Below are positions 38,401-51,672 of a DNA stretch of 64,000 nt, piece after piece; within the stretch, counting starts at the first letter, position 1; each line of letters opens with the position of its first letter. The stretch spans positions 1 to 64,000 of the forward strand of contig ML991771.1 of assembly GCA_010094025.1 (NCBI GenBank), in the 5' to 3' direction. The notes below the pieces were generated by a model. That model saw only the letters and a list, made by a program, of their open reading frames with translations, did not search any database and was not told the origin of the DNA. The translations under genes and the position numbers were made by a program. The stretch is from Viridothelium virens (lineage: Eukaryota > Ascomycota > Dothideomycetes > Trypetheliales > Trypetheliaceae).

Positions 38401-41400
38401 ATGAGGTTGCTTACATTCATAAGCAAGTCGTAAAGCACAGAGGCGATATACAAGCGACCACACCTGAAGCTCCTGAGGCCCAACGGAAGCCACCACGTAT
38501 TCAGGTAGCCCTTTTCATGGGAACATACAAAATAGATGCGGCACTTTTACGATCATTGAACTACTCACTATCTGGAGGATTGAGCAGTCTCGCTATTACT
38601 CCCGACGAATCGAAACAATACGCTCTTGATTTCGACTATGACCTTAGCGCACAGATCCATGAGATAGTCAATATTACGCCTAATCAGTCACATGTGATAT
38701 CAGGCTTGGAGTTTCCTCCGATCAACGGTCGAGTCAAGTACTCTCGGCAAGGCAAAGAGGATGTACTCACTGTACAAACAACCATTGAACGAATTGACCT
38801 CCAAGCAGCTGACATAAATGCATTGGCCATTGCTCTAAGCCGGCCCGAAGTGATCAACTGCTTCAAAGCAATAAAGCATGATGGCTTGGCTTTGAAAGAC
38901 CGCACCGAAAATATTGTAGGAAAATTCGAAGATGCAAAGCCGCAAAGCCGAGGTGCCAAAAATCAAGAGGTTTTCGTGTATGACATCCGTGTCACGTTAG
39001 TGGGTTTCAGTATTGAAGCAAAAGCTCCGGCAACATCAGATACGAAATCTACAGCAAGTATTATTATGTCATTGGAGGGCACTCAAGTCACAGCTACGAA
39101 CCGACTTGAGACAGATTCGGCAATCCTCAGGTTCCCAGAAGTGCGAGCCCGGCTCGGCCAAATAAAAGTCGCTCTCCAAACGTTCTCGAATGGTACAATG
39201 ACGCCATGTGGCGACGTCTCTCTAGGCCTGCTAATACACTGCACATCACAGAAAGGTGAAGATGGCGAGCAAGAACAGCGATTCATTGCGAGGAGCTCTG
39301 GTATCGAGGTCAACGTGTACGCTGAGACTGCTTCGGTGGTGGTTGATTGCATTAACCACATGCAAGACAAGATCAAGGACCTAGATCTCTCCAAAGAGGC
39401 TACCTACATCCGCAAAATTCGACATGCTCGGAAGCGGTCTCTTAGCACACAGATTGGGCAAGATGGCACTGATGGCGGCCTCACCGACACCGCTGCAGCA
39501 CTTTTGGCGTCTTCTTACTCTTTGGAGCTTCGCGATATTCAGATCAGCTGGGTAGTCGATGCCTCTGTGGAGCTTTATGAAGGCCAGGATGCGGAAGACC
39601 TCGTCCTATCATTCAAGAGGATCGATCTATCGACACAGAAAACGGATGAAGCTCGATTGCTCATTGAAAGTATGCAACTGCAGATGGTTCCACGCTCGCG
39701 GAACAAACGGCAGCGCTCACTAAATTCAGCCCTGTTCCCTGAGTTGGTGTTCAATGTTGCGTACGAATCCTCAAATATGGATCGTAGCCTAGCATTCCAC
39801 GCTGCTGGCAAACGCATTGAATTCCGCCTTCAATCATATTTTGTTTTGCCCGCAATCGTCCTGCAGCGCTCAATATCTTCGTCCATTGCAAAATGCCGAA
39901 AGGCGACTGCAACGTGGGAGATGACGCCGACCACCAGTGGTACTCAGAGAAAAGACATATTCGGTTCCACACATATCAACTCACTCATCATTGATGCGGA
40001 TTTTGTAGGAGCTATAGTTCACCTAGAGCGGAGTAGTGATAGTAGCAAATCAGACACGTCTTATAGCCCTCTCTACTCGGATCGTATTCCCCAGCAAGGA
40101 AAGTTCGGACAATTCGCGGAGAATCGAAACGACTCGATCACGGAGTTGCATACTCCTGGGATTGCGCTGAAATTGGAATATCAAGACCGGCATGGAATTG
40201 AGCCCTCACTCAAGGCAGAAATCTTGGTCGATGCTTCAACAAATATCCTTTATCCGACGTTTGTTCCCTTTGTCATGGAAATATCCAAGGGCATTAAAGA
40301 GGTCGTTCGTGAGAACGATGAAGACACATCGAATGCGGTGTCGAAAGCTCCACAAAAACTTATTGACGAGGAACTCATCGGCACGGATCCCAGCACACTA
40401 TTAGGCAAGACAAGGCTCAATTTGGGCGTGCGCGTTTGCAAACAAGAATTTAGTCTCACATGCCATCCTTACGCGCGAGTGGCAGCGAGTGCCAAGTTTG
40501 AGGATATATACCTTACTGTGAACACTATTCAATCTGCTGAGCAGGGCAATTTCTTCGCTATATCCGCAGCTTTCACTAAACTTGAGGCTAAAGTCCGACA
40601 TGTCTACTCCCGGGATGATACCTTCCGCGTGGATGTCGAGTCAATAGTTCTTTCTCTGATGAACAGTAAGCATTTCAGCGGCAAAAGCGGCGTTTCTGCC
40701 ATCCTGAAGATGGCGCCTGCGAAGACAATACTGAACGTCAAACAACTGCAAGACTTTCTGCTTTTCCGTGAGATCTGGATCCCACCGGAGATCCGCAGCC
40801 AGGCTACTGCTACGCCGGCCTCGCCAGAACCTGCCCTTCAGGCGCAGGAATATCTAGTACAAAAATACCATCAAGTTACTTCTGTTGCTGCTTTCCCCTG
40901 GAACGCCAGTATTGCAATTGCACAGCTCGCACTGGAGATTGATCTGGGTCAATCGATTGGCAAGTCGGCTTTCACCATCAGCAAACTGTGGGTTCATTCC
41001 AAAAAAGATTCGAATTGGGAACAGAATCTCTGTGCTGGCATTGGAAACATGGGCGTTGACAGCACTGGAAGAATGAGTGGATACGTTGACCTCCAAGGTT
41101 TCCGACTTCGAACATCCATCGCCTGGCCATTGCACGACCGCGACTTCCAGCAGACGCCTCTCATTCAAGCATCTCTCGGATTTGAGCATCTACGAGTCAA
41201 GGCTGCTTTTGATTACCAAGCTTTTGCCATTGCAGATATCACTAACTTTGACTTTCTAATGTATAATGTTCGCGAGCAAGGGAAGTCAGCGGGTGACCGA
41301 CTGGTCGCCATGCTTGATGGCGACAAAGTTCAAGTCTTCTGCACGGCAACCAGCGCAGCTCAAGCTCTCGCCTTGGTCCAAGCCTTTGATCGTCTTATCC

Positions 41401-42485
41401 AGGAAAAGCAAGCCGCTTTCACGCAGTCTCTCAAAGAGATCGAGACATCCTTAAAACGCAAATCTGTCGCAGGTCCCTCCCGCCCATCCTCCGTTCACCA
41501 GTCCAGTACCGGCATTCCCTGGAAAAAGAACGAGCCCACCACCGACGCCCCAATCCGTCTTCACACAGACGTGATGGTCACCCTACGATCCCTCAACGTC
41601 GGCGCCTTCCCCAGCACCTTCTTCGACAACCAAATCTTCAAGCTCGAAGCCGAAGCCACGTCCGCCCGCTTCGCCGTCACCCTCGAAGACGACGGCGCCG
41701 GCAAGATCCACTCCGCGCTCGGCATGACGCTCGGCCAACTGCGCGTCGCTCTATCCTCCGTGCGCACCTCCACCATGCCGAAACCGCTCGGCGAAGTGAC
41801 TGTCGAGGAGGTCGTCAGCGCCGCCACGGGCTCCCGCGGCGGCACCATCCTCAAAGTGCCCAAGGTCGTGGCCACCATGTCGACCTGGCAGGCGCCGGAC
41901 AACAGCAACCACATCGACTACACCTTCCGCTCCTCCTTCGAGGGCAAGGTCGACGTCGGCTGGAACTACTCCCGCATCAGCTTCATCCGCACCATGTGGG
42001 GGAACCACTCCCGCAGCCTCGCGTCGCGCCTCGGGAAACCCCTGCCGGAATCGGCGGTCAAGATCACGGCGGGCCCCTCCTCCTCGTCTTCTTCGTCTGC
42101 GCCGTCGGCCGCGATGGCTGCTGAGAAGCCTGACACGTCGCTCCAGCGCGCGGGCGAGCCGAGTCCGTCTGCTGTGGCGGGGGCAGGGGCGGGGACGGCG
42201 GAGATGAAGGCAGAGGGGGAGAAGCGGGAGCAGCAGGAGAAGATCACGGCGGTGGTGAACGTACCGCAGTCGCGGTACGAGTACGCGGCGTTGGAGCCGC
42301 CCGTCATCGAGACGCCGCAGCTGCGGGACATGGGCGAGGCAACGCCGCCGTTGGAGTGGATCGGCTTGCACCGGGAGCGCCTACCGAATATTACCCATCA
42401 GATTGTGATTGTGACGTTGTTGGAAGTGGCGAAGGAGGTCGAGGATGCGTATGAGAGGATTTTGGGGAGTAACTTAGCAGGATAG
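32427..42485 (+). CDS. csf1: Csf1, bridge-like lipid transfer protein (BLTP1/Tweek family)
   Basis: Csf1 proteins form a long hydrophobic groove that carries lipid between the ER and other membranes; yeast csf1 mutants ferment poorly in the cold. Exons are 32427-32482, 32533-32568 and 32624-42485, together 3317 codons plus stop. The first two tiny exons supply MATEDLIAEALQ, then the membrane helix LFLVTLLVCGTL that runs on into AIFFLFYFNRLF. After the helix, SLLGGRIFFKGLRYH is the family hallmark. The rest is beta-rich with disordered inserts (Ser/Lys-rich at about 110-145, Arg/Lys at about 590). A single 9.9-kb exon is striking. The final kilobase (41460-42480) switches to strongly C/G-ending codons and contains poly-Ser and Ala/Gly runs. 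Confidence 0.95.
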
Positions 42486-45400
42486 GGGGCCGTGAATAAG
42501 GCGTACGGTTGGCGTGGGCTGAGGTGTTCGGTAGTTCGGATGGTGAATATATTCCTTCCAGTGTCAATATAAGCAAATATTTTGTGGTTATAAGGAGTGT
42601 AGTTCGTGTCGGTATGCAATCTTATCGAAGATCAGTCCTTGTGCACAGCATGCTGGTGATTTGGGGAACGAGCGGAAGAGCAATCACTATGTGTCGAAGG
42701 ATGCATGAATGTGACGTTCATTTGAGTATGGGAAGATGCTCAAGAAATATTTATCGCAGCCAAATTTTGCAGTGACTTCTGCCCGAATGCCCATATTTTC
42801 CACTGCTCATCTTGGATAACGACATACCAATGATTGTCTTGGAAAGACGTTTGTTATTTACATGCCCTGTCCTTATGCTACTTCAAAATTGTGATAGTAG
42901 AAGAAGCCTTTCAATGCTCAAAGGGTCATCGTTACAGACATCCGTCTTGAGGTATTGAGAACGGAGCAACTGTACAAGCAAGTCGAGCGGAACGGCTCGC
43001 AGGACACAGACCTCTCGGCAGATGTAGAATTCAACTCTGTAATGTTCTGAGTGCATGGTATATTCTCTATTCAACTCCATAGCTCTGCTTGATCATACGC
43101 CAAAAAGTATTTTTATTAGAGCTCCGAAATGGATTTCAATTATTGATGGTTGGATTGGAAAAAAGCACCACCCAGTAATTACGGGGTAGTTTCATCCAAT
43201 CTCGTGAATAATTTGAATGATAGCGTAAGCTGGGGTTTGTGTTTTGGAAACCCACCAAGTTCCGTTGCTCTCAAAACACCCAACGGGAAATTATGAAGGA
43301 TGGGTGATGACGAGGTGGATTCCAATTCCGTTCTTACCGGAGGACTGGGGAAGCATTATAGTAGGCGAACAATGGATGTACGATTCCGTAGAGTTAAACC
43401 ATTATTGGCAAGAGTGGTAAGCTGACATTAGGAATGACGAGGTGAGCCTAATCGAATATTGGCGTATCGTGAAATGAGCTCAGCAGCAGCGAAGCCAGCC
43501 ACGCGGACTTCCGGCAGTAGCTGGTCCGATGCTAACGGCCTAGCTATCTCATCGGTTAAATGAAGAACTTGAAAAATTGTGTGGATAAAAGGGAAACCCA
43601 TGCAGGTACTAGTGTACCGGTGTTCACTAAAGCCATTTTGTCAAATGATAGATTCTTGCTCAATATAGGAGCAGTAAGATCCATGCAGAATGAAGAAGCA
43701 AAGCAAGAAGAGAAAAAGGAATCAAAGCGTTCAGGACTCCCATATGCCATAAAATGCATCTCTCAGATAGCTGCAGGAGCCACCATACTCTAGCAGGGCG
43801 AGCTCCTGCAAGCACGATGAGACCTACTTACGAGTGGAATCAAAAGGCTACTGATGATTGTTCAGACTTTATGATTGAAGAGAGTATGGAAAAGAGCTCT
43901 ATAACCCTAGTGACATTCAATTGGTTGTATGTCTATGACCAAGCGGAAAGTACGAACCGTCTTGTACGCGCCTGACCGGCAGAGATTCGAGGACCTCTTA
44001 CGTGACTGAAAATTACTATATAATATTTCTAGAAAATCATTGTCCTACGGCTGTCGAGTTCCGTCGGTAAATGGCGTGCTACAACAACGTGGAGAGTAAG
44101 CCCTTGTGCGGCAGACCTGGAGTACAATCCAACACTCAGACAGATCGACGCGTAATCCGTCGAAGTGCGCGCTCAGCAGCACCGTGAATAGTGGTTCGCC
44201 AAGCATAAAGAGTGGGATGCTGCTCAGACGAGGTTTACAGCCCGGCTGATTTTCACGGGCCGTCTCCAGGACGCAGGACACACAATGCGTGACATTGTAC
44301 ATAGGTGAATAATCTCTCCTACCCCGGTGGCCGTGGCTTAAGATGATCCGAAGGGCGACGCACGGCTGCCTCAGGGGTTTTCATCTCAGGCGAGATTCAG
44401 CTGGGTTTGATAGTAACAGGAGCACAATGCGCGAGATTGTGGCTAGCCATTTGGTGTCGGGAAACCGAGGGAGCGGTCAACAATGGTGCGGCTAGGTGGA
44501 GACAGCGAGTTAGAAAGAGCAATGGGAACTCGGTGTAGTCAGGTACTGTGACAACAAGACTCTATCCAGTTACGGGCAGCTGCACGACCAGACTTGAGAG
44601 TTTTGGGGTGCGGCTGCATGTCTGTGAGCGCTGACTGTTAAGTCGCCGGTACAAATGCTGTTTGGTCCATCCTGACAAAGTTTGTGGCGCGAAGACGGTG
44701 AAGAAATTAATTCAGCTAGAGAGCTTGTCCAATCATCGAGGCGCCCTACTCTACCGACGATACCGCCACTCGAAAAGAAGCTTGAACATGCGATCCGGCC
44801 CTTTTAACAAACGGCTCGTATCAGTAGGGTAGTTTAGTATGGAAACAGAACCCAAGCTGTCGGGATTTGGAGTGGTGATAGGAGAAAAATTACATACCGG
44901 CCGTGCGGTGTCGTCATGTAGGTCGAACGGAGCAGATTGGCCCGATGAACGGTTGAGGCTGAAGGCACCGAAGGGAGAATAATACGCGACCGTGATGGAT
45001 GACTTGCATCGACTCTCAACTCCAACATGCGTGGCTCAAACGCTGGCTTCAGCGAATGCGACTGCATCAATGCGGGAATTGGCAACAGTTCATTGAGTTC
45101 TTCCACTAGATAGGACATTCCGGTGGCTGCTTCCAGGCTTTTTTAACGGCCATCCCGCCCGTCAGGGTACGGTACCTAGGTGTAATTAAGTCATTTAAGT
45201 GGTCAGGTACGCCCATGATGTTCATCTCTTCCAAATTCCGCATTACTTCCATGCATCTCTCTGCGGCTTGTGGTTCAACCCCGTCGCAGAGCATCCTTCA
45301 TCTCTAAGGCGCCCTTCTTACATGAGAGCTGGGGCAGTGACTAAGCGAGCCATGCCGCGCTACAATTCGTATTCTTTCAGGCAAGAATCATGCGCAGTGG

Positions 45401-48400
45401 CAGTCCGTAGTAGAAGCAATACCCGTTCTTGACAAAGCGTACCCGCACAGGACATTACGTCACACTTCTGGCAGTGCAATCTAGCCGACAACAGGAAGAC
45501 AAGGACGTCGGTGGACGTGGTGGTCATTACGGAGTACTACGCTGACTAGTCGGCGATTGAGTCATCAGTGGGATTTTCCCCCAGATTGCATCATCATCTT
45601 CAGCATCAGGAAGCCCTAGGCATGAACCCATGATAATTAGATTTCGCAAGAGGAGTGGTATTTGGCCTGAAGCAGCAGTGGCTCCAGTACTGAAGGCCAG
45701 TTTTGGGCGCGAACAGGCGAATCATGAGGAAGTCGCAGCCGTCTTCGGGTGCGATCGACGCTGGCTGCCCGATGCGGAAGTTTTGGAGATCTGTGGGGCT
45801 TCTTCCCCCCCGGTCGCCGCTCGGCCCTCGCTCTTGCCCTCGTCAGCCTCCATCCACACCTCTTCGTCCTCTTTCTATGAATAGTAGTCCGCTGCAAGGG
45901 GTCGCTGCTGGCCTCTTTTCCCCCCGTAGCCCGCCGCCGCGGGTCCTTCTCCAACGTCTTTCACCATCGACCATCGTCGTGATTTCGCCATCTGGATTTC
46001 CTGGTCCGCGGGTGCGCCCGACCAGAGAACCACAGGGCTCGGCCGCGGTGGAGGACCCAACTGTGATGAAAGGGTTGGGCAGCAATCGACGAGGCAAGGG
46101 CACTTCGTTCGAGTGCTCCCCCCCGTCTTTGTTTCGGTCTCATCGCCATTGCCAAATCTCGATGCGCGATGCCTAAGTAGACCCTCTCCCCGAGCTGTCT
46201 CCCTCGATCGCCCTGGCCGGGCCCTCCCTAGCGTTTTCAGCTGGCTCGCTCGTTTGTAGTGGCCGGTCAAAGATGCAGGCCAAGGGGCTTGTGGTACGCG
46301 GAGTACGAACGCGGTCGGCCGTTGAGAGCCACCCAAGTCCCGTCATACCCAGGTAGCTTTTTTGTGGCCTGCCCCAGCGCGGAGATGACGGACGAGCAGC
46401 CATCCTGAGGTCGGACGTCTGAGATCGTGAGGCCTGCCAGAAGGAGAGCACGACGCCCTGATGCTGTACAGAGCACATACCCCGTACCTTGCACACTGCA
46501 CCTGAGCCGCCGCAAGGTACCGAGTATCCACCTAGCCATGCTGGGCTCTGGTGGCCTGCTGCATTTAAGGTTGCTCCCAGGGTGCTGGCCCATCTAGGTA
46601 CCCAACAGGGGGTCGCTGATGGTCTGCACTTCGCTCGACCCTAGAATAGACGCTGAGGTGTGCGACGACCGTCATCGCTCATCTCACCCCCAACAGGTGC
46701 ACTGCTCTGCACCACTCTTTGCCCCAAAAGACTGTCTGCCTCTATGCCTGCGCTCGCCAGCTGCGCCCGCCTTGGCCTTCCACCTGGCACTCATACCGCC
46801 ACCAGCTCACAAGTCCTCCACTCCGGGTCGCGCTACAATGCCCTCCAGCGAGATGGGTAAAATATCGAGAGGGCCAGCCTCGTCTATTGGCCGGCCCGCC
46901 ATTGTTCGCATGTTGTTGACTTCGTTTGATTTGAAAAGCTGACTGGCTGTGCTTGCCATTTACGGCCAGGCCCATCTCACCCGACCCTCATCCTATTCTT
47001 AATGCAGATTATTTAGAGCGGCATGTTAGGGACCCTGCTTTGCAGCCCGTTCTACATAATCTTTTCTTCTTCACAGGCCCTCAGACTGCGTTACTTTGGT
47101 TGCTGCCCCTGCTTCTTCCAAAGTCTCATGCACATCGTACTGCTTACGTCTGGTGCTCGAAACATCGCCTGCCTTTATCCGTTCCTCGTCCGGTGCCAGT
47201 CATCATTGCACTGTGCAAAGCTCCATCCTCGCGAACCTGCTCGGGCGGCATTGGCTTAAGTATCTCTCGTGGTTCACAAGTGACAGCCTCACTTGGGTTT
47301 GAATAGTATTATCAGCAAGGAATTTATTCCCGCCGGTGCATGCTTTTCAGCCTCCACGGCTCCAACCGAACACCGCCTCAGCCCGTTAGGCAGATACTGC
47401 ATGCTGCAGGACATTCTTGACCACCAGTGGCTAAGCTAGTTCCCAGCTTTAGCAACGTTCAGACAACATCCTTAAGCGCGCTGGGTCAGCCTCAGGGCGC
47501 ACGGGACGAACTGTGATGACCTTAGAAGCGCATTAAGACCTGCTGTCCTTAATACTGGAAACGGTCCCGGCACCTGTTGTCAGGCTTTTTGGGCTTTCGA
47601 CAGCCACCTGGCGGAGCTCTTTGCGACCCCGGGAGGAGTGTGACTGGTCAAGATCTGGCTGACTGTCGCCCAAACTGGCAATCCATCACTTCAGGTGAGT
47701 GGTGGGTGACGCAAACCTCCACACCATCTCCTCCTTGCATCTCCTCCAACCTCTGCTTGCGCTCGACAACCAATCCCTATCTTTCGACCCTATCATACTC
47801 CTTAAGCAATGTATCATTGACTATTCGCACTGTCTAGGTCGTGTGGACAACATTCTTTGCCAAAACTTCCATCGCAAAATTCCGTTGGCTTCAATCCCTT
47901 TCCCTTTCATCACGGGAACAGCGACCCGGGCGCAGACAAAGACCCACTTTTGATTGATGAGAACGAGGCCTCACTCGCCCTGGTAGCCCTTTCTCAAGAT
48001 CGATGTGCTGAAGTGCTGCCGGGCCTCCCGAGACTTGTTGATATTTGGGAGCGGCAACCCGCTTTAGCGCGATTCCAGGCCCTTGGATTTTGACGGACAG
48101 GCTCTCGATTCATGCGAACTGGGCAAGATCTGCTGGAAACCATTCCGCTGTCATATCAAGCTCGAAACCGGCTCCGCAGCCGCGGAGATTTCCCTGGCCG
48201 AGAATCGGCGGCGAGCACCCCAGACTTATATCCACCCAGACCTCGATGTTTGACTTGAAGGAGCCTCGCATTTCTTGCTCAGACTTCTTTGAGATACGGA
48301 GACCGGCCGCGTCCGCAGGACAAGGACTTGAGGAGAGGGGATGATTGATACAGGAATTAGATTTGAGGAGCGCCAGAGCATCATAACGACAAGCTGGCCA

Positions 48401-48644
48401 TACTTGAAAACGGGGAGGTGAAGGTATTTTGGCCCAGATCGTGCTCCACGCAGCAGTATCGGCTTAATATCTGGCAGCAAGCTGACTGATGACTATCAAA
48501 CTTCGATAGAAGCGCAGTTTCAGGGAGCCGTTTATATTAGACGACGATAAAGCTCTACCTGAGGCCGTGGTCTTGCGTCCTGGAGAACGCGACTACGACT
48601 GCGGCCTCGTAGGTGTGGGCGCAATACCACCGAACATTCTGTCC
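42486..48644. other. 6.1-kb gene-poor tract upstream of medA
   Basis: No frame here has family support. One weak gene model is listed at 44751-45118. From about 45650 to 47300 the DNA is GC- and CT-rich with many short frames on both strands, and TAGGTACC-type words occur at 45170 and 46590. Orthologous medA genes are known for complex upstream regions, so much of this may be promoter and transcribed leader. Confidence 0.5.
44751..45118 (-). CDS. tentative two-exon hypothetical protein, 108 residues
   Basis: ATG 45118 opens a frame beginning MSYLVEELNELLPIPALM. A GTATGT donor at 44897 and an acceptor CCGACAG (ending 44857) define a 41-nt intron, short and without a clear branch site. Exon 2 (44856-44751) continues LGSVSILNYPTD and ends FEWRYRR. 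The sum is 327 nt, 109 codons with stop. Another frame at 45294-45106 might add an N-terminal exon (MLCDGVEPQAAERCMEVM). No family is recognised and the region is otherwise non-coding, so this may be chance. Confidence 0.22.
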
Positions 48645-51050
48645 ATGTCCGGCTACGAAAAATCGCAAGAACCATTCATCTATGGTATGTGTTAACCAGT
48701 CTTTACATGCGTGGGACATTTCGGGCATTGTGTCGGCTATGATGATTCAGTTGTATTCAAAGCCACCCACACGTGAGACGCGAGTGGTGTTGTTTGGCTG
48801 ACCACGCTCGTCTTAGGTTATGCCGCCACCAGATCAGATCAGCAGCAAAATTACGACGCACTTGCGCACGCCCCTACAGGCCTACAGTACGCAGGCTCGC
48901 AGGCGCAGGTACCGCATGGTACACTGAGCGCCGAACAGTTGCCATTCATCCCGGTCCAGCACTATTATGAGGCAGCGCGTGACGTATCGGGCTACCAAGC
49001 CTCTGAATTCCCTTTAATTGACCGCCAAGCCCAACGAATGCCCGAAATTACCTTATGTGGACCACCTACATACTCCCCTGGATCGCAAATCTATATTCAA
49101 ATTCAATCTCGATCTGATCTTCTAGCACCTCCCCGCTTTCTCTTCACGGTGATGCTGGGAAACCAGAGTCTTTCTGCCAGCATTTCCAGTCTAGAAGGAC
49201 CCGATCCTCTCCATACCTTCTCTATAGTTGCTGACGCGCCAAGTTTTCAAAATACGGCATGGTCGAGCCCCGAAGTGCCGCTGAGCTTGGAAATGTGGGA
49301 TCACGCTGGGAGGCGTTTCACCCTCGAGGCTGGAAGCATTTCCTACAGCAACGCGGAGAGCTATCAGACGTACAACACCTCACCTGCTCTTGCTCGAAAA
49401 CGCAAGGTATCTCCAGAAGCTGGAGCATCTCACCGATCACCTGCAAAGCGACCATCTACACAGCAGCTTCGCACTCGGGCGAGGGAAGGTTCTGGTGCAT
49501 ACGAGGGCACTCCCAGCTCAGCCTCATCCTCTTCGCCTTTTGTCACTCCTGGAGCTCCAGCGCCCTATAGCTACACCGGCAACTTTGTGCGGCCCCAACA
49601 GCAGCAGCTCCAACTCCGATCCTCGCAGCAGTTACCGCAGTATCCCACTAGCGATGTATCGCATGGCGTAACAGAGACGCAGACACCATCAATATCCACA
49701 TCAAATGGCTCTTATACGCCAGGAACTATCAGAACGGGACGCACAGCGTCAATACCAACGACTCCGTCCAGTTCGCGGAGGCCTGAGCCAACTTCGGGTT
49801 CTGCAAATCCACCGCTGATCCGCACATCGACGCTCCAACCGTCGCCATCAACATCCCTGCAAGGATCACTAACAACGCAGGGATTCAATCCGTATGCCAT
49901 GTACCCTTCCAATTCCAAGGCGGTATTGAAGATTGAGGGTGATCTGGACAAGATGAGCGACGACTGGACAGAAGAGGAGTGGGAAGCGAGCAGACGGCTG
50001 GTACAGTTCACACGCAAGCAGAACGGTAGCGTCATTCATACGTCTTTCCAACCGGTGACTTTGGAGGAGCGTGCAGCAAATAGCATCTGCATCAGTTGCA
50101 TCTGGTGGGAGGAAAAACAGGAATGCTTCGTTACAAGCGTCGACACCATCTACCTACTGGAGTCGCTCGTTGGGGTGAGATTCACGGTGGAAGAGAAGAA
50201 TCGAATACGGCGTAACCTTGAAGGGTTTCGTCCTGCCACGGTGTCGAAGGCTAAACAGGACAGCGAGGAATTCTTCAAGATCATTATGGGGTTCCCAAAC
50301 CCTAAGCCAAGGAATATAGAGAAGGATGTCAAGGTGTTCCCATGGAGAATCCTCGCCCATGCTCTCAAGAAGATAATTGGCAAATATGTCCGTGGATTAC
50401 CCCCTGACTTTGTCGACGCAGCTGACACTGTATTACAGTCCGCTAGTTACTCCTCGACAGCTGGTGCACTTCCCCCTGCCGCCGGTCGCGGTTACGGGAG
50501 TAGCTCAGGCTCAAGCGGCCTTGGGACCGGAACTCTCTCCGTCTCTCCTCGGAGCAGATCTGCATCACATGGTTACGCGTCTAGTATGCCCACTATTGGC
50601 ACATCAGCTGGACCGGCAGAAACACAACTTCATCCCGCCGTGCCAGCCGACTTCCGAGCCGGGATCGGAAGTATGGTTCCCTCTCATCTCGACACTGCAT
50701 CGGGGCAAGAACAGTCGACGTACGAGATGCAAATGCAGCAGCAAGCGTTCCAGCACCAGCACCAGCCCCAGCCCCAGCAACAACCCCCATCCCGGCAGTC
50801 GTCGGTGGCCTACTCTCATTTCCTTGGTTCAACGGGGCGACCCTCGTGGGATCTGACGGGCTACATGGACCCAAGCCCCGTCACCGCGACGCCTGGCGGG
50901 GCGGCACAAGCGCTACAGCAGCAATACGACGGCAGCGTGGCGTCGAGCATGCCAAGTCAGGGCAGCAGACCGGCGGCAACGCCGGGGGAACCGGCGCAAA
51001 GCACGGGGTATCACAGGATGACAGGATATCACGGTTCACCGGGCGTGTGA
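48645..51050 (+). CDS. medA: MedA/Acr1/Ren1-type developmental regulator
   Basis: Medusa-type proteins are nuclear regulators of conidiophore development, adhesion and virulence in filamentous ascomycetes. Exon 1 (48645-48684) encodes MSGYEKSQEPFIYG. A 132-nt intron (GTATGT...TTAG) leads to exon 2 (48817-51050). The total is 757 residues. A conserved N-terminal block (ITLCGPPTYSPGSQIYIQIQ) is followed by Ser/Pro/Thr-rich sequence with a KRK basic patch that may be a nuclear signal. The hallmark block is at about 384-538: EGDLDKMSDDWTEEEW, ICISCIWWEE, YLLESLVGVRFTVEEKNRI, IMGFPNPKPRNIEKDVKVFPW. The C-terminus is rich in Gln, Ser and Gly with a Gln/His run near 655. It is preceded by a 6.1-kb gene-poor tract. 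Confidence 0.96.
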
Positions 51051-51630
51051 GGGCAGGCTTCCATTCCAGAGGCGAATCAAGCTCCAGGAGAAGAGGGTAA
51101 AATGGGAGGCGAGTGCAAGAGAGGTAGTGAGGTGCGGGTGGGAGTACTCAGATGATAGGTTTAACCGTGGTCATGCGGGCGAGGCCGCACTAGGTCATCC
51201 TGGGACTAGCGCCTCGCTGCCATTGCGAGCCTGGGCCCCCACTCTGTGCGCCGCCACCGCAGAGGCAAGAAGAACCATGCCCGAAACCGAAGCACCGAAG
51301 CAGAAGATTGCGGGAAGCTTAGGCAGCCGCGCAAACAACAAGACCGCGACCACGACTCACCCCACTCTGATCTCCACCACCAACTGGCCACGCCTTCCAT
51401 ACCTTTTTCTTCTTTTTCCATCCATTTTCCACTTCAGTAATGAACACAGCATCCAACGGCATCGGGCTTCACTATGGCAGTGCATATGTGCCACCTGCCA
51501 AACTTTCCGTTGCCTTTCCTCGCTTGCGGAGACAAATGACGCAAGACAGAATGGGCGCAGCCCGAACCTTGCGAACACAAGGTCGATCAAACGTTTCCAT
51601 CTGATCTTGTCTGGACTCCCGTCTGGACTC

Positions 51631-51672
<42 letters not shown>

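Noticed and set aside
45630-46593. Multiple overlapping frames of 80-157 codons on both strands
   Set aside because: GC-rich DNA with few stops; composition is simple (Arg, Pro, Ser) and differs on each strand with no preferred frame.
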